Part shown: in pieces, positions 1-8,600 of the stretch | Numbering within the stretch: the first letter of the stretch is position 1 | Layout of the letters: each line of letters opens with the position of its first letter | Source of the DNA: Clostridia bacterium | GTDB taxonomy: Bacteria; Bacillota; Clostridia; Christensenellales; CAG-138 | NCBI GenBank assembly: GCA_030526995.1 | Contig: JAUNBP010000007.1 | Coordinates: 1 to 54,971, forward strand | Reading direction: 5' to 3' | Length of the DNA stretch: 54,971 bases | The notes under the pieces: generated by a model | The model's database searches: none | What the model saw: the letters and a program-made list of their open reading frames with translations, nothing else | What the model was told of the DNA's origin: nothing | Translations under genes and position numbers: made by a program

Positions 1-33
1 ATTATGAATTATGCATTACGAATTACGAATTCC
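1..33. repeat. AT-rich nonamer repeat, copy 1
   Basis: A run of AATTATG and AATTACG words sits directly behind the stop codon of the znuB-like gene. Related runs occur at 10683-10710 and in opposite orientation at 22796-22824. No coding potential is visible. It resembles the short dispersed tandem repeats found between genes in many Clostridia, but its function is unknown. Confidence 0.5.
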
Positions 34-35
34 CC

Positions 36-872
36 TCAGCTCCTCCTCAGCGCCTTCCCCAGCACGAACGCAATGCCGAAGGCTGCGATATCGACGGCTA
101 CGATGGTTGAGCCGGTGGGGGTGCCTGCGAGGATTGATATGATGATGCCCAAGAGTGCGCAGAAAACGGAGAGGAGGGCGGAACAGACGGTGACCTGAAA
201 AAAGCTCTTAAACAGGCGCATGGCGGACAGGGCGGGGAATATCACGAGGGCGGAGATTAAAAGCGAGCCTACGAGGTTCATTGCAAGGACGATGATTACG
301 GCGATTATTATTGCTATGAGCAGGTTATAAACGCCCGCCTTGGTGCCGGAGGCTATGGCAAAGCTCTCGTCGAAGGTGACCGCAAATATTTTGTTGTAGA
401 ATATTATGAAGGCTGCCACGACGATGACGGAGAGGGCTATGCAGAGCCAAACCTCGGTGAGGGTGAGGGTGAGTATCGAGGTCGAGCCAAAGAGGGTGCT
501 GCACACGTCGCCGCTGAGGTTGGTCGAGGTTGAAAACAGGTTCATCAGAAGATAGCCTATCGCAAGGGCGCCGACCGAGAGCATGGCAATGGCTGCGTCG
601 CCCTTTATCTTCGTGTTTTGTCCGGTTCTTAAAAGAAGCACGGCGCAGAGCACGGTGAGGGCGAGGATTAGGGGCATTTCATTGGTAAGGTTTAGAACCG
701 AGGCTATCGCCATTGCACCAAACGCCACGTGGGAGAGCCCGTCCCCGATGAAGGAGAAGCGCTTTAGAACCAGCGTCACGCCCAAGAGCGAGGAGCAGAG
801 GGCGATGAGCACGCCGACTATCAGGGCGTAGCGCACGAAGGGGAATTGGAGGTATTCGATGAGCGTGTTCAT
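36..872 (-). CDS. znuB: Metal ABC transporter permease (ZnuB/ABC-3 family)
   Basis: This 278-residue protein is very hydrophobic throughout, as expected for the membrane subunit of a zinc or manganese importer of the ABC-3 family, which has about eight or nine helices. The family motif around DGLSHVAFGA lies at residues 44-53. Its start codon overlaps the stop of the ATPase gene in an ATGA arrangement, so the two are translationally coupled, and a GGGAGG site precedes it. It is the last gene of the regulator-znuA-znuC-znuB operon. Zinc is favoured over manganese because of the histidine-rich loop in the neighbouring binding protein and the Fur-family regulator, but the metal is inferred. Confidence 0.9.
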   Translation of the reverse strand: MNTLIEYLQFPFVRYALIVGVLIALCSSLLGVTLVLKRFSFIGDGLSHVAFGAMAIASVLNLTNEMPLILALTVLCAVLLLRTGQNTKIKGDAAIAMLSVGALAIGYLLMNLFSTSTNLSGDVCSTLFGSTSILTLTLTEVWLCIALSVIVVAAFIIFYNKIFAVTFDESFAIASGTKAGVYNLLIAIIIAVIIVLAMNLVGSLLISALVIFPALSAMRLFKSFFQVTVCSALLSVFCALLGIIISILAGTPTGSTIVAVDIAAFGIAFVLGKALRRS

Positions 873-1573
873 GCGTCGTTTCCTCCCCTGTGGTTGACGG
901 CTGCGGGGCTTTTGAGGTAGTCCTTAGCAGTGCCGAAAAAGAAGTGGTCGCCAATGTGCAGGATGTGGCTTGCGTACCTTACGGCTGCCGCAACGTCGTG
1001 GGAAATCATTATCACGGTGATGCCGTCCTGCCTGTTCAAGCCCTCTATCATGCCGTAAAGCTCGGCGCTGACCTTGGGGTCGAGGCCCGAGGTGGGCTCG
1101 TCGAGCAGCATGATTTTCTGCGCCGCACAGAGGGCACGGGCGAGCAAAACCCGCTGCTGCTGCCCGCCGGACAGCTCCCGATAGCAGCGTTTTGCAAGGG
1201 AAAAAATGCCCATGCGCTCCATGGCTTGAACCGACAGCTGCCTTTCGCTGCGGTTATAGAACGGGCGCAGTCCGCACCTGCCCTGACAGCCCGAAAGGAC
1301 TATCTCCTGCACCGAGGCAGGAAAGTCCTTTTGCACCTCGGTCTGCTGGGGCAGATAGCCTATTTCGCTGTGCTTCAGCCCCTCGCCGAGTATCACCTTG
1401 CCGCTTATGGGGGAATGCAGCCCCAAGAGCGCCTTCATAAGCGTGGTCTTGCCCGAGCCGTTTTCGCCCACGACACAGAGGTAGTCTCCGGAGCTTACCG
1501 AAAAGTTCAGCCCGCTTACAACGACCTTGCCGTCATAGCCGAGCGATAGATTTTGACATATCAGCTGCGCCAT
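869..1573 (-). CDS. znuC: Metal ABC transporter ATP-binding protein
   Basis: This 234-residue cytoplasmic ATPase powers metal uptake. Walker A GENGSGKT is at residues 36-43, the signature LSGGQQQR at 134-141 and Walker B with IMLLDEP at 154-160, followed by a switch histidine in ISHD. Its length is normal for ZnuC or MntA-type subunits. A GAGGAGG site stands seven bases before the ATG. Nine bases separate it from the binding-protein gene upstream, and it overlaps the permease gene downstream. Confidence 0.92.
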   Translation of the reverse strand: MAQLICQNLSLGYDGKVVVSGLNFSVSSGDYLCVVGENGSGKTTLMKALLGLHSPISGKVILGEGLKHSEIGYLPQQTEVQKDFPASVQEIVLSGCQGRCGLRPFYNRSERQLSVQAMERMGIFSLAKRCYRELSGGQQQRVLLARALCAAQKIMLLDEPTSGLDPKVSAELYGMIEGLNRQDGITVIMISHDVAAAVRYASHILHIGDHFFFGTAKDYLKSPAAVNHRGGNDA

Positions 1574-1582
1574 GAAGCCTCC

Positions 1583-2575
1583 TCAATTTAACGCCTGCCT
1601 GAGAATTTCAAGGTTGGCTTCCATTATGGAAAGGTAGCTTGCGCCGCCTTCAATATCGGAGGCCTTTATCGATTGCATAGAGTCGAGCCTGAGAATGGTT
1701 TGATTCCCGCTCTCGGTGTTTTCAACTATGGTCTGCGCCACCCTGTGCTCGCTGCCCTCTATCGTCAGCACGCAGGGCAGGCCGAGTTCGTCCACCTTGC
1801 CCGCAAGGAAGGCCACGGTCTCAAAGCTCGCCTCGGTCTCGGCGGAGCAGCCGACAAAGGCGGCGTAGCAGGTGAGATTGTAATCGTCCGCAAGGTAGCG
1901 GAACGGAAAGCGGTCGCCAAACAGGAGCACCTTTCTCTTTGCAGCATCCGTCACGGCCTGATATTGCAAATCGAGCGCCGACAGCTCGTCAATGTAGGCG
2001 GCTGCGTTTTTTGAATAGTCCTCGGCGTGGTCGGGGTCCATGGCTGCAAGCGTCTTTGCAATGAAGGCGCAGCACAGCTCGGCGTTTTTCAGCGACAGCC
2101 ACACGTGCTCGTCTGCCGAGGCTCCATGGTCGTGGTCGTCTTCCGAAGCTCCATGGTCGTGGTCATGCTCCTCCGCCTGCATACCGTAGATAAGCTCCTC
2201 GCTCTTTACCGAATCTCCCAAGACCTCCAAGAGGTTTATTACAACCATGTCCTCGTTTACCGCCTCCTTGAGCGCATCCGAAACCCAAGTGTCGGACTCG
2301 CCGCCAACGTAGATGAACAGGTCGCAGGTCGCAATCTTTATAATATCGTCTGCAGAGGGTTGAAAGCTGTGCAAATCCACCCCGTTGTCCATGAGCAGGG
2401 TAAGCTCCGCAAAGTCGGAGCTATCGCCCAAAATCGCCCTCGTCCAGTCGTATTCGGGGAAGATCGTGGTGACGATTGACAGCTTGTTTGTGCCTTCCGC
2501 CCCCTCGCTTTTGCAGCCCGAAAGCGCCGATGTAAAAAGCAGCGCACAGAGCAGTATCGAAACAAATTTTTTCAT
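1583..2575 (-). CDS. znuA: Metal-binding lipoprotein of zinc ABC transporter
   Basis: This 330-residue cluster A-1 solute-binding lipoprotein captures metal outside the membrane. The start is placed at the ATG giving MKKFVSILLC, because this yields a clean signal peptide with lipidated Cys21; an upstream in-frame extension has no signal character. A histidine- and acid-rich stretch at residues 137-157 is typical of zinc rather than manganese proteins. His69 and His157 fit the first two metal ligands. The third ligand region reads GDRFPFRYLADDY where many ZnuA proteins have a His-Asp-Ala-Phe motif, a variant I believe is common in Clostridia. It lies seven bases downstream of the regulator gene, in the same operon. 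Confidence 0.9.
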   Translation of the reverse strand: MKKFVSILLCALLFTSALSGCKSEGAEGTNKLSIVTTIFPEYDWTRAILGDSSDFAELTLLMDNGVDLHSFQPSADDIIKIATCDLFIYVGGESDTWVSDALKEAVNEDMVVINLLEVLGDSVKSEELIYGMQAEEHDHDHGASEDDHDHGASADEHVWLSLKNAELCCAFIAKTLAAMDPDHAEDYSKNAAAYIDELSALDLQYQAVTDAAKRKVLLFGDRFPFRYLADDYNLTCYAAFVGCSAETEASFETVAFLAGKVDELGLPCVLTIEGSEHRVAQTIVENTESGNQTILRLDSMQSIKASDIEGGASYLSIMEANLEILRQALN

Positions 2576-2582
2576 GCCGTAT

Positions 2583-3029
2583 TCAGCCCTCCGAAGCCTC
2601 TTCGCCTTTGACCCTGCACTCCCCGCAGACGCCCAAGAACACGGTTCTTGCCGAGTCCATCTCAAACTCATGCTCCTCCCGCAGATGCCTGCCAAGGCTC
2701 TCCGCCTCGTCGCAGTGCAGATGAATCACCCTGCCGCAGCTTCGGCACTTGCAATGAAAGCAGACGGGCTTTTCGCAGGCCTGCTGCCCGCCGATGTACT
2801 CAAAGCAGGCGCCGCTCGTCCCGTCAACGACGTATTTCACGACCGCCCCCTGCTCCACCATGCGCTCCAAGCTGCGGTAGACCGTGGTGGTTCCAACGGC
2901 TATCCCGTGCGCCTTGAAATGCTCGCATATCTCGCCCGCCGTCACATGCCTGCCCTGTGCCGCCCTTAAGTAGTCCAAAATCTCCGCCGCCTGCCTCGTG
3001 TTGTAGTTCGCCCGCTTTTCCAAAGCCAC
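2583..3029 (-). CDS. Fur-family metal regulator, probably Zur
   Basis: This 148-residue protein has the winged-helix N-terminal half of Fur proteins (GTTTVYRSLERM around residues 46-58) and a dimerization half with HLHCDE and two Cys pairs, C95/C98 and C135/C138, which form the structural zinc site. It heads the znuACB operon, so Zur (zinc uptake repressor) is the likely subtype, although PerR, Fur and Mur cannot be excluded by eye. The start drawn is a GTG; an AGGAGG site lies only two bases before it, so the TTG at 3023 with eight-base spacing may be the true start. Two palindromes around the promoter suggest autoregulation. Confidence 0.88.
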   Translation of the reverse strand: MALEKRANYNTRQAAEILDYLRAAQGRHVTAGEICEHFKAHGIAVGTTTVYRSLERMVEQGAVVKYVVDGTSGACFEYIGGQQACEKPVCFHCKCRSCGRVIHLHCDEAESLGRHLREEHEFEMDSARTVFLGVCGECRVKGEEASEG

Positions 3030-3040
3030 AGCCTCCTCTC

Positions 3041-3063
3041 AATTTGAAAACCGTTGCCATTTT
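3041..3063. promoter_or_regulatory. Putative Zur/Fur operator, downstream copy
   Basis: This stretch begins AATTTGAAAAC and ends GCCATTTT, matching one orientation of the 3091-3113 palindrome in its left half and partly in its right half. It overlaps the -10 box and transcription start of the operon, the classical position for a repressor site. Confidence 0.45.
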
Positions 3064-3087
3064 AGCACCCCCACCCCCGCAAGTCAA
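3059..3087 (-). promoter_or_regulatory. Sigma-A promoter of the zur-znuACB operon
   Basis: Read on the minus strand, TTGACT (3082-3087) and TAAAAT (3059-3064) are separated by 17 bases. The start codon of the regulator gene is about 30 bases further on. The spacer is strikingly G-rich. Confidence 0.75.
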
Positions 3088-3090
3088 GCG

Positions 3091-3113
3091 AATTTGGAAA
3101 CTATTTTCAAATT
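3091..3113. promoter_or_regulatory. Putative Zur/Fur operator, upstream copy
   Basis: A 23-base palindrome with half site AATTTG, an A/T core and mirror half CAAATT; nine or more of eleven positions pair. It lies just upstream of the -35 box of the metal uptake operon. A degenerate second copy is at 3041-3063 on the other side of the promoter. Binding by the regulator encoded next door is inferred. Confidence 0.6.
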
Positions 3114-3194
3114 AAAACGGCGAATTATGGCTTGATAGGTTGAGAAGCGGTAAAAAGGACTGTTATTGAAATGAAAACGCCGCGTTTTTTTCGG

Positions 3195-3545
3195 TTATTC
3201 GCCTTTGCCCATATAGAGAATGGCGTAGACTTTATTTATCCGCGGCGGATAGGTTTCGGCTATATTGCCGTCGTAATATACAGCCACCTCGTCGCCGACG
3301 TCGCCGCTGAATCTGCCATCCTCATTCTCAACGTTCAACGAAACCTCTATGCTTGTGCAGCTTTCAAAAAGCTCGTCGTCTTCGTTGACGTCGATCATGA
3401 TGTAATTTTCGTTTATTTGAGAGACAACGCCTCTTACGCACGGTTCATTATCGATAATCCAATTCATGTCCCTTGTGCAGCCGAACAGCAGGAAGGCACA
3501 GGCGATAATAAGTGCGGTTGCTGCAATTAAACGGGCTTTCTTCAT
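3195..3545 (-). CDS. Small lipoprotein with YobA/DUF3221-like fold
   Basis: This 116-residue protein begins with a signal peptide ending in a lipobox with Cys23. The rest (CVRGVV, then alternating strands and GDEVAVYY) resembles the small beta-barrel of YobA/DUF3221 proteins, of unknown function. It has its own promoter and a GGAGAGGAG ribosome binding site. It is a single gene between the metal operon promoter and a tandem repeat. The family assignment rests on sequence feel and is moderate. Confidence 0.7.
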   Translation of the reverse strand: MKKARLIAATALIIACAFLLFGCTRDMNWIIDNEPCVRGVVSQINENYIMIDVNEDDELFESCTSIEVSLNVENEDGRFSGDVGDEVAVYYDGNIAETYPPRINKVYAILYMGKGE

Positions 3546-3598
3546 CGTAAACTCCTCTCCGTTTGTTGAAATCTTCCTTGTTTGCTCTTGCGCCTATA

Positions 3599-3627
3599 AT
3601 TATATCTTTCACAGGTGCAACGGTCAA
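3599..3627 (-). promoter_or_regulatory. Sigma-A promoter of the small lipoprotein gene
   Basis: On the minus strand TTGACC (3622-3627), a 17-base spacer and a perfect TATAAT (3599-3604) are seen. The tandem repeat starting at 3637 ends nine bases upstream of the -35 box. Confidence 0.75.
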
Positions 3628-3636
3628 CGGAAGTTT

Positions 3637-3717
3637 ATTGAAAAGTCACCATTTTCCCCGCTAAAAACTATTGAAAAGTCACCATTTTCCCCGCTAAAAA
3701 CTATTGAAAAGTCAGAA
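3637..3717. repeat. 33-bp tandem repeat, about 2.4 copies
   Basis: Two identical 33-base units (3637-3669 and 3670-3702) and a partial third (3703-3714) begin ATTGAAAAGTCA. A following AGCGGGGAAA (3718-3727) is complementary to TTTCCCCGCT inside the second unit (3686-3695), so a hairpin is possible. The block lies between two divergent promoters, at 3599-3627 and 3778-3806. Confidence 0.8.
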
Positions 3718-3777
3718 AGCGGGGAAACTTTGTTTTTGACGAAGTGAAACGGCCTGTTAACGGGTCGCTTTTTTTGC

Positions 3778-3806
3778 TTGACAAGTGCAATCTGTTGCGG
3801 TATGAT
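3778..3806 (+). promoter_or_regulatory. Consensus promoter of the AbrB-like/ABC exporter operon
   Basis: TTGACA (3778-3783), 17 bases and TATGAT (3801-3806) form a near-perfect sigma-A promoter. The -10 box is part of the inverted repeat TATGATTAGTCATA (3801-3814), followed by a second CATACTT word, which suggests a repressor site over the start point, perhaps for the encoded AbrB-like protein. Confidence 0.75.
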
Positions 3807-3850
3807 TAGTCATACTTTTCATACTTGTGCAACAAAAAGGAGGAATTGGA

Positions 3851-4057
3851 ATGAAAACACGGGACGGAAGATATGTGTTCGGCATGGTCAAGGTTGGGGA
3901 AAAGGGGCAGATTGTGATTCCCAAGGAGGCGAGGGAAATCTGCAACATCAAACCCGGCGACACCTTGGTGGTTTTGGCAGACGAGCAGTTCAACATTGCG
4001 CTTGTGCACGGGGACAAGATGATTGAGATGTTCACAAAGGTGCTGTCGGAGGAGTAG
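3851..4057 (+). CDS. AbrB/SpoVT-family transcriptional regulator
   Basis: This 68-residue protein carries the swapped-hairpin DNA-binding domain of the AbrB/MazE/SpoVT family, with VGEKGQIVIPKEARE near residues 15-29 and PGDTLVVL further on. The ATG at 3851 is chosen because an AAGGAGG site ends seven bases before it. It is followed nine bases later by an ABC exporter gene pair, an arrangement common in Clostridia in which the small regulator controls its exporter. No toxin partner is adjacent, so MazE function is unlikely. Confidence 0.88.
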   Translation: MKTRDGRYVFGMVKVGEKGQIVIPKEAREICNIKPGDTLVVLADEQFNIALVHGDKMIEMFTKVLSEE

Positions 4058-4066
4058 GACGAAGCT

Positions 4067-4798
4067 ATGGAAGCTATAAAGATTGAAAAACTCACCAAGG
4101 ATTTTAAGAGCCGCAGGGCTGTAAACGAGCTTGACCTTGAGATAAGGGAGGGCGAGTGCTTTGCGCTTTTGGGGCAGAACGGAGCGGGCAAGACCACGAC
4201 GATAAAGCTGCTGTGTTGCCTGCTGCCACCGACCTCGGGCGAAGCGTTCGTGTTCGGCAAGAGCATCTTGCACGAGGCGGACGGGATTAAGAGCATCATC
4301 AACGTTTCCCCGCAGGAGACCGCAATAGCCCCCAAGCTCTCGGTTCGGGAGAATTTGGAACTTATCGCCGAGCTTTACGGCGTCGAGCGCAGCGAGGCAA
4401 GGCGCAGGGCAGCGGAGCTTTTGGAAAAGTTTGGGCTTATTGACAGGGCGAAGGACAGGGCAAAGTCGCTCTCGGGCGGTTTACAGCGGCGGCTTTCGAT
4501 AGCCATGGCTATAATCACCGAGCCCAAGCTGCTGTTTTTGGACGAGCCGACGCTGGGCTTGGACGTTCGGGCGAGGCGCGAGCTTTGGAGCTTGGTGGCG
4601 CAGCTCAAAAGTGAGATGACGGTAATCCTCACCACGCATTACATGGAGGAGGCGGAGGCGCTTTGCGACCGAATCGCCATCATGCACGAGGGCGTGCTGC
4701 GTGCGGTGGGTACGATGGACGAACTAAAAGAACGGACCGGAATGGACAACTTGGAGGACATATTCCTTTCGCTGACCGGAGGGGAGGACTTGATATGA
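4067..4798 (+). CDS. ABC exporter ATP-binding protein
   Basis: This 243-residue ATPase has Walker A GQNGAGKT at residues 36-43, signature LSGGLQRR at 135-142, and Walker B LLFLDEP at 155-161, followed by TTHYMEEAE, the switch region typical of DrrA/CcmA-type exporters. It pairs with the ABC-2 permease whose start codon overlaps its stop in an ATGA. Substrate unknown; drug, lantibiotic or lipid export are all possible. The upstream AbrB-like gene probably controls it. Confidence 0.9.
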   Translation: MEAIKIEKLTKDFKSRRAVNELDLEIREGECFALLGQNGAGKTTTIKLLCCLLPPTSGEAFVFGKSILHEADGIKSIINVSPQETAIAPKLSVRENLELIAELYGVERSEARRRAAELLEKFGLIDRAKDRAKSLSGGLQRRLSIAMAIITEPKLLFLDEPTLGLDVRARRELWSLVAQLKSEMTVILTTHYMEEAEALCDRIAIMHEGVLRAVGTMDELKERTGMDNLEDIFLSLTGGEDLI

Positions 4799-5550
4799 AG
4801 ATGCTTGCATTTGCAAAGAGAAACCGCAAGGAGATGATGCGAGACCCCTTAACCCTCGTATTCGGCGTGGGCTTCCCGGTGGTGCTGCTGCTTTTGATGA
4901 CGATAATCGAGCGCAGCGTGTCCGGTAGCACGGGCGTTAGGGTTTCGCAATTTGAGATGCAAAACCTGCTACCGGGGCTGTTGGTGTTTGGGCTGTCGTT
5001 TCTGTCGCTGTTTTCGGGAATGCTGCTTGCGGGCGACCGTGAAAGCTCCCTCCTTTTGCGGCTCTTTGCCTCCCCGATGAAAACCCTTGACTACCTCTTG
5101 GGCTATGCACTGCCGCTGATGCTTGTGGCGGTCTTGCAAAGCCTTATCTGCCTTTTCGTGGGGCTGATACTCGGTGCAAGCCTCTCGTGGAGGCTGCTTT
5201 TAATGCTGCTGTCGCTTTTGCCCTGCGCAATGCTGTTTTTGGGCTTTGGGCTGATGCTGGGCTCGTTTATGACCTACAAGCAGGTGGGCGGCGCAGCGTC
5301 GATAGTCGTCAACGTCGCAGCGTGGCTGAGCGGCACCTGGTTCGAGCTTGCCCTGATAGGCGGCGCCTTTGAACGGATATGCTACCTGCTGCCCTTTGCC
5401 CACGCCGTAGACCTCGTCCGCAAGGCCTACTCCGGCAGCGGCAACGTCCTTGAAAACCTGCTCTTTGTCATCCTCTACGCCCTCCTGCTCCTTCTAATCG
5501 CCGCCCTCCTCTTCCACCGCCGCATCAAGGGCGGCACGGCAAGGAAATAA
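4795..5550 (+). CDS. ABC-2 type transporter permease
   Basis: This 251-residue membrane protein has an N-terminal cytoplasmic stretch, a first helix near residue 20-38 and about six helices in all, the layout of ABC-2 exporters. The start at 4795 is chosen because it overlaps the stop of the ATPase gene, an ATGA junction preceded by a GGGGAGG site; an earlier in-frame start would lie inside the ATPase gene. A strong hairpin ends the operon just after it. Confidence 0.88.
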   Translation: MKMLAFAKRNRKEMMRDPLTLVFGVGFPVVLLLLMTIIERSVSGSTGVRVSQFEMQNLLPGLLVFGLSFLSLFSGMLLAGDRESSLLLRLFASPMKTLDYLLGYALPLMLVAVLQSLICLFVGLILGASLSWRLLLMLLSLLPCAMLFLGFGLMLGSFMTYKQVGGAASIVVNVAAWLSGTWFELALIGGAFERICYLLPFAHAVDLVRKAYSGSGNVLENLLFVILYALLLLLIAALLFHRRIKGGTARK

Positions 5551-5557
5551 ACCCTAA

Positions 5558-5591
5558 AAATCAGGCTTGCCGCAAGTGGCAAGCCTGATTT
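5558..5591. terminator. Bidirectional hairpin terminator
   Basis: A 14-base perfect stem (5558-5571 with 5578-5591) has a six-base loop and A and T runs at its two ends. It lies between the convergent exporter operon and the large repeat protein gene, and can serve both. Confidence 0.85.
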
Positions 5592-5606
5592 GCTATCCAA
5601 GCAAGT

Positions 5607-8600
5607 TTACTGTTCTTCTATCGGGAAGATGGTTATCAGCTGCACAACCCGCCGCAGCACAGCAGCAGCATCCGAGGAATCGGGCTTTCCGTCGAAAGCG
5701 GGGGCAACGTCGCCCTGAGTCTTGCCAAGGTCGGTCAATTCACCGATTTTCACCACATAGCGCAGTATCGCCGCAGCATCCGCCGCTTCCACTCGCCCGT
5801 TACCGTCGGCGTCGCCGTAGAGCGTCTCCACAATATCCTGCCACTGCTCCGTCTCCATTTCGGTGATTGCCACAAAGTCGGTGTTGTTGCCTACCATTGA
5901 CTCGGGCTGAGAGCTTAGCACCTCGAAGTACAGGCATTCGCTGCCCTCCATGAGCGAATCCAAGTAAATGCCGTCAATCGTTGCAACAACAAAGGTTTGC
6001 GGCTGCAAGTCGCTGAACGAATGGGTGGCAAGCACCTCGCCGTCAACCGTATTGCGATGAATCACAAGCGTTGCGTCGGAGGCTATGAAGCCCTCGTTGC
6101 TCACGGTAAGCTGCAGGGAGTTTTCGTTCTCAAAGTGGGTCTTGGATGCCAAAACTCCTATATCGGCAAAGAACACCTGCTCGGTAATTACATTGTCGCT
6201 GCTGTCAAGCTCAGCAAAGCCCTCCTCCATTTTCGGGATTACGGTGAAGGTAAAATCGGTCACGTCTGCATTGTCGGGCAGGATACATTCAACCTGCCAC
6301 TTATCAGTTTCGCCGGATGAAAGCGCCGAATCGATTGTAAAGCTCTGTATCGCTGCATCGCCGTTGCTCACCGTGACGGTTGCTCCCTCAATGTCCTTCT
6401 CGCCCTCATTGCTGACCGTCAGTGTAAGAGGCAGGGTTGCGCCGAGGGCAACATCCTCATCGTAGAAGTCAACATCGTTTAGCACGAGGTTGTAGGACGG
6501 AACCATCCGCATGGCGTACAGGTCGGAGCTTGTCTTAACCTCGTCCTCGGTAATGACTGCATCGGTGCGAACATAGACCGATAGGATTCCGCCCAGCTCG
6601 TTTACGACGGCTGCGGGGCTTTCGGCATAGCCCGCCGTGTCGGTGAGCGTTATCGCTTCGCTCCACGTGTCGGTTGCTGCTTCGTACCTGCTTATGTACA
6701 GGCTTGCGCCTTCGCCCTCGCCCTGCGGATACATCAGGTAGGTTGTTTCGGAGCCGTCGGATATGACCCTGTAATCTCCCGCACAGTCCACTTCATAGAG
6801 CCTAATATTCTCGCCGTCGTACACGTTCATGCCGTTCTCGGACAGCCAATACAACACATTTTCGGTTCCCCTCTTTGCAAAGGTCGGTATGGAATCGAAA
6901 AGCTCGTCCTGTGTCAGAGCGGTAAAGCTCTGTCCAAGACCGCCTACATAGACCTCGTTGTCCGCTGCTGTATTAATATCGCCATCCGTGTCGGTCACAT
7001 AGCAGATATGCGCTTCGCCGTTCAGCAATCCCGCCGAGAGTGCACACACGGGGGTTGCAAGATTTGCCGCTACGTTCTCGTTGCCACCTACCTCCGCATA
7101 CAAAACCGTGTTGCTCCCCGCTTGGGCTAAGATGTCGTTTCCGGAGTTGCGGCTCCAGACCACAACGGGCTTGCCGCCGTCAATCACCATGCACGGCTGC
7201 ATGTCGAGCATTGAGTTTGCCGTGATTCTCTGTCGGTCGGAACAGGTGCAGCTTCCGTTATCGAAGGTGAGCTTTGCAACGCTGATTTCACACGCTGCCG
7301 CCATCTGTTCCATGGTCACGTCCTCGCCAAAGGTTGCGTTTGCGTCCATCCATGCAATGTACACGTTCGTACCGTCGGTTGCAAGCGTGGGATTAAAGTC
7401 GGCAGTGCCGTCATCCCAAACGGGCAGGGGCGCACTCCATGTGTTGTTGCTTTCATTATAGACCGAATAGACGAGCTTGGTGTGGTTGCCCGTCGTTCGG
7501 CTACCATCGTCGGCAAGGTAGACCATGACTGTGTTGCCGCCTGCGGATATCATCTGTGGGCGGGCACCCTCGTATATTCCGCTTTGCAGCAGGGTTTCTT
7601 CCCTTGCACTCAACACATCTCGCACGGGAACTGCCCCAAGCCATCCGGATTGACCGTCGAGGTACTCCCGTGAGGCTATCGTATATTCGGCGGAGTCGTA
7701 TAAGTCCACAAGCGAAAAGCCCGTCCCCTCGTCAAGGCCCTTGAAGGCGTAGTTCTCGTAGTACATCCATGTGCCGGATAAAATAGTCCATTTGCCCGAC
7801 CAGAACAGGGCTCTGGCACTCAAGCCTGCCTCGCCTTCAAGCTTGCCGTATCGATAGCCCGTATCCATATTAAAGCCTATTTTATTTGCAGCACTGCCAT
7901 AAACAGATATGTCTGCTATGTACGCTATACCTATGCCCGCCGACAACTCAACCGCGGGCGAGGTGAACTCTACAGTATCGTTAAACCTCAAGCTTTCAGC
8001 AGCCTCATCATAGTAAATGCTAAAGGAGTCCTTTATCCCTATTTCAAGACCGAGTTTGATTACAACCGGAATAATCCACACGGCAGTCTGCCACTCTTGA
8101 TTATATTTTATTGCAGCCTCAATCACGAGATTTCCGGAGATCGTATCGGTAAAGGCTCCTCGCTTGCCTTCCACGTAACCATATATCGAAAGCTGTGGTG
8201 ATACATTTCCTGCCGAGACCGTTCCGAATGTACCTGCATGATACATTGAAAGACCTTTGTCGATATTCCTGTTTATTGTGCTGTTTTTAAGTGAATGCCA
8301 CAACGAATCATTGCTTGGATCAAAGTCCTCTGTAACGCCAAAACCTATTTTGATCTTATCGCTTGTCATCTCAACCGCAATGGAGCAACGGCCTAAATCT
8401 ATCTCTATCTCCTCTCCGCCCAAAAGGGGAACATCGCTTGGAATCGTAATCTTTAGCGCATCCATAATTTCCAAGCTTGTCTCGTTAACGATCTGCAAAG
8501 GCCTGTTATATATGCTTATTCCCAGCCTTATAGGCTTTGAATAGCTCCCGTTGTTCAACTTCACCCGAACCCATATGGGAACACCGACATCAAACGTGCT

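Noticed and set aside
3637..3717. CRISPR-like 33-bp repeats
   Set aside because: Units are directly adjacent without spacers, and no cas genes are present.
3686..3727. Classical rho-independent terminator
   Set aside because: The stem is ten bases but the loop is 22 bases and formed by the tandem repeat; the following T run is short.
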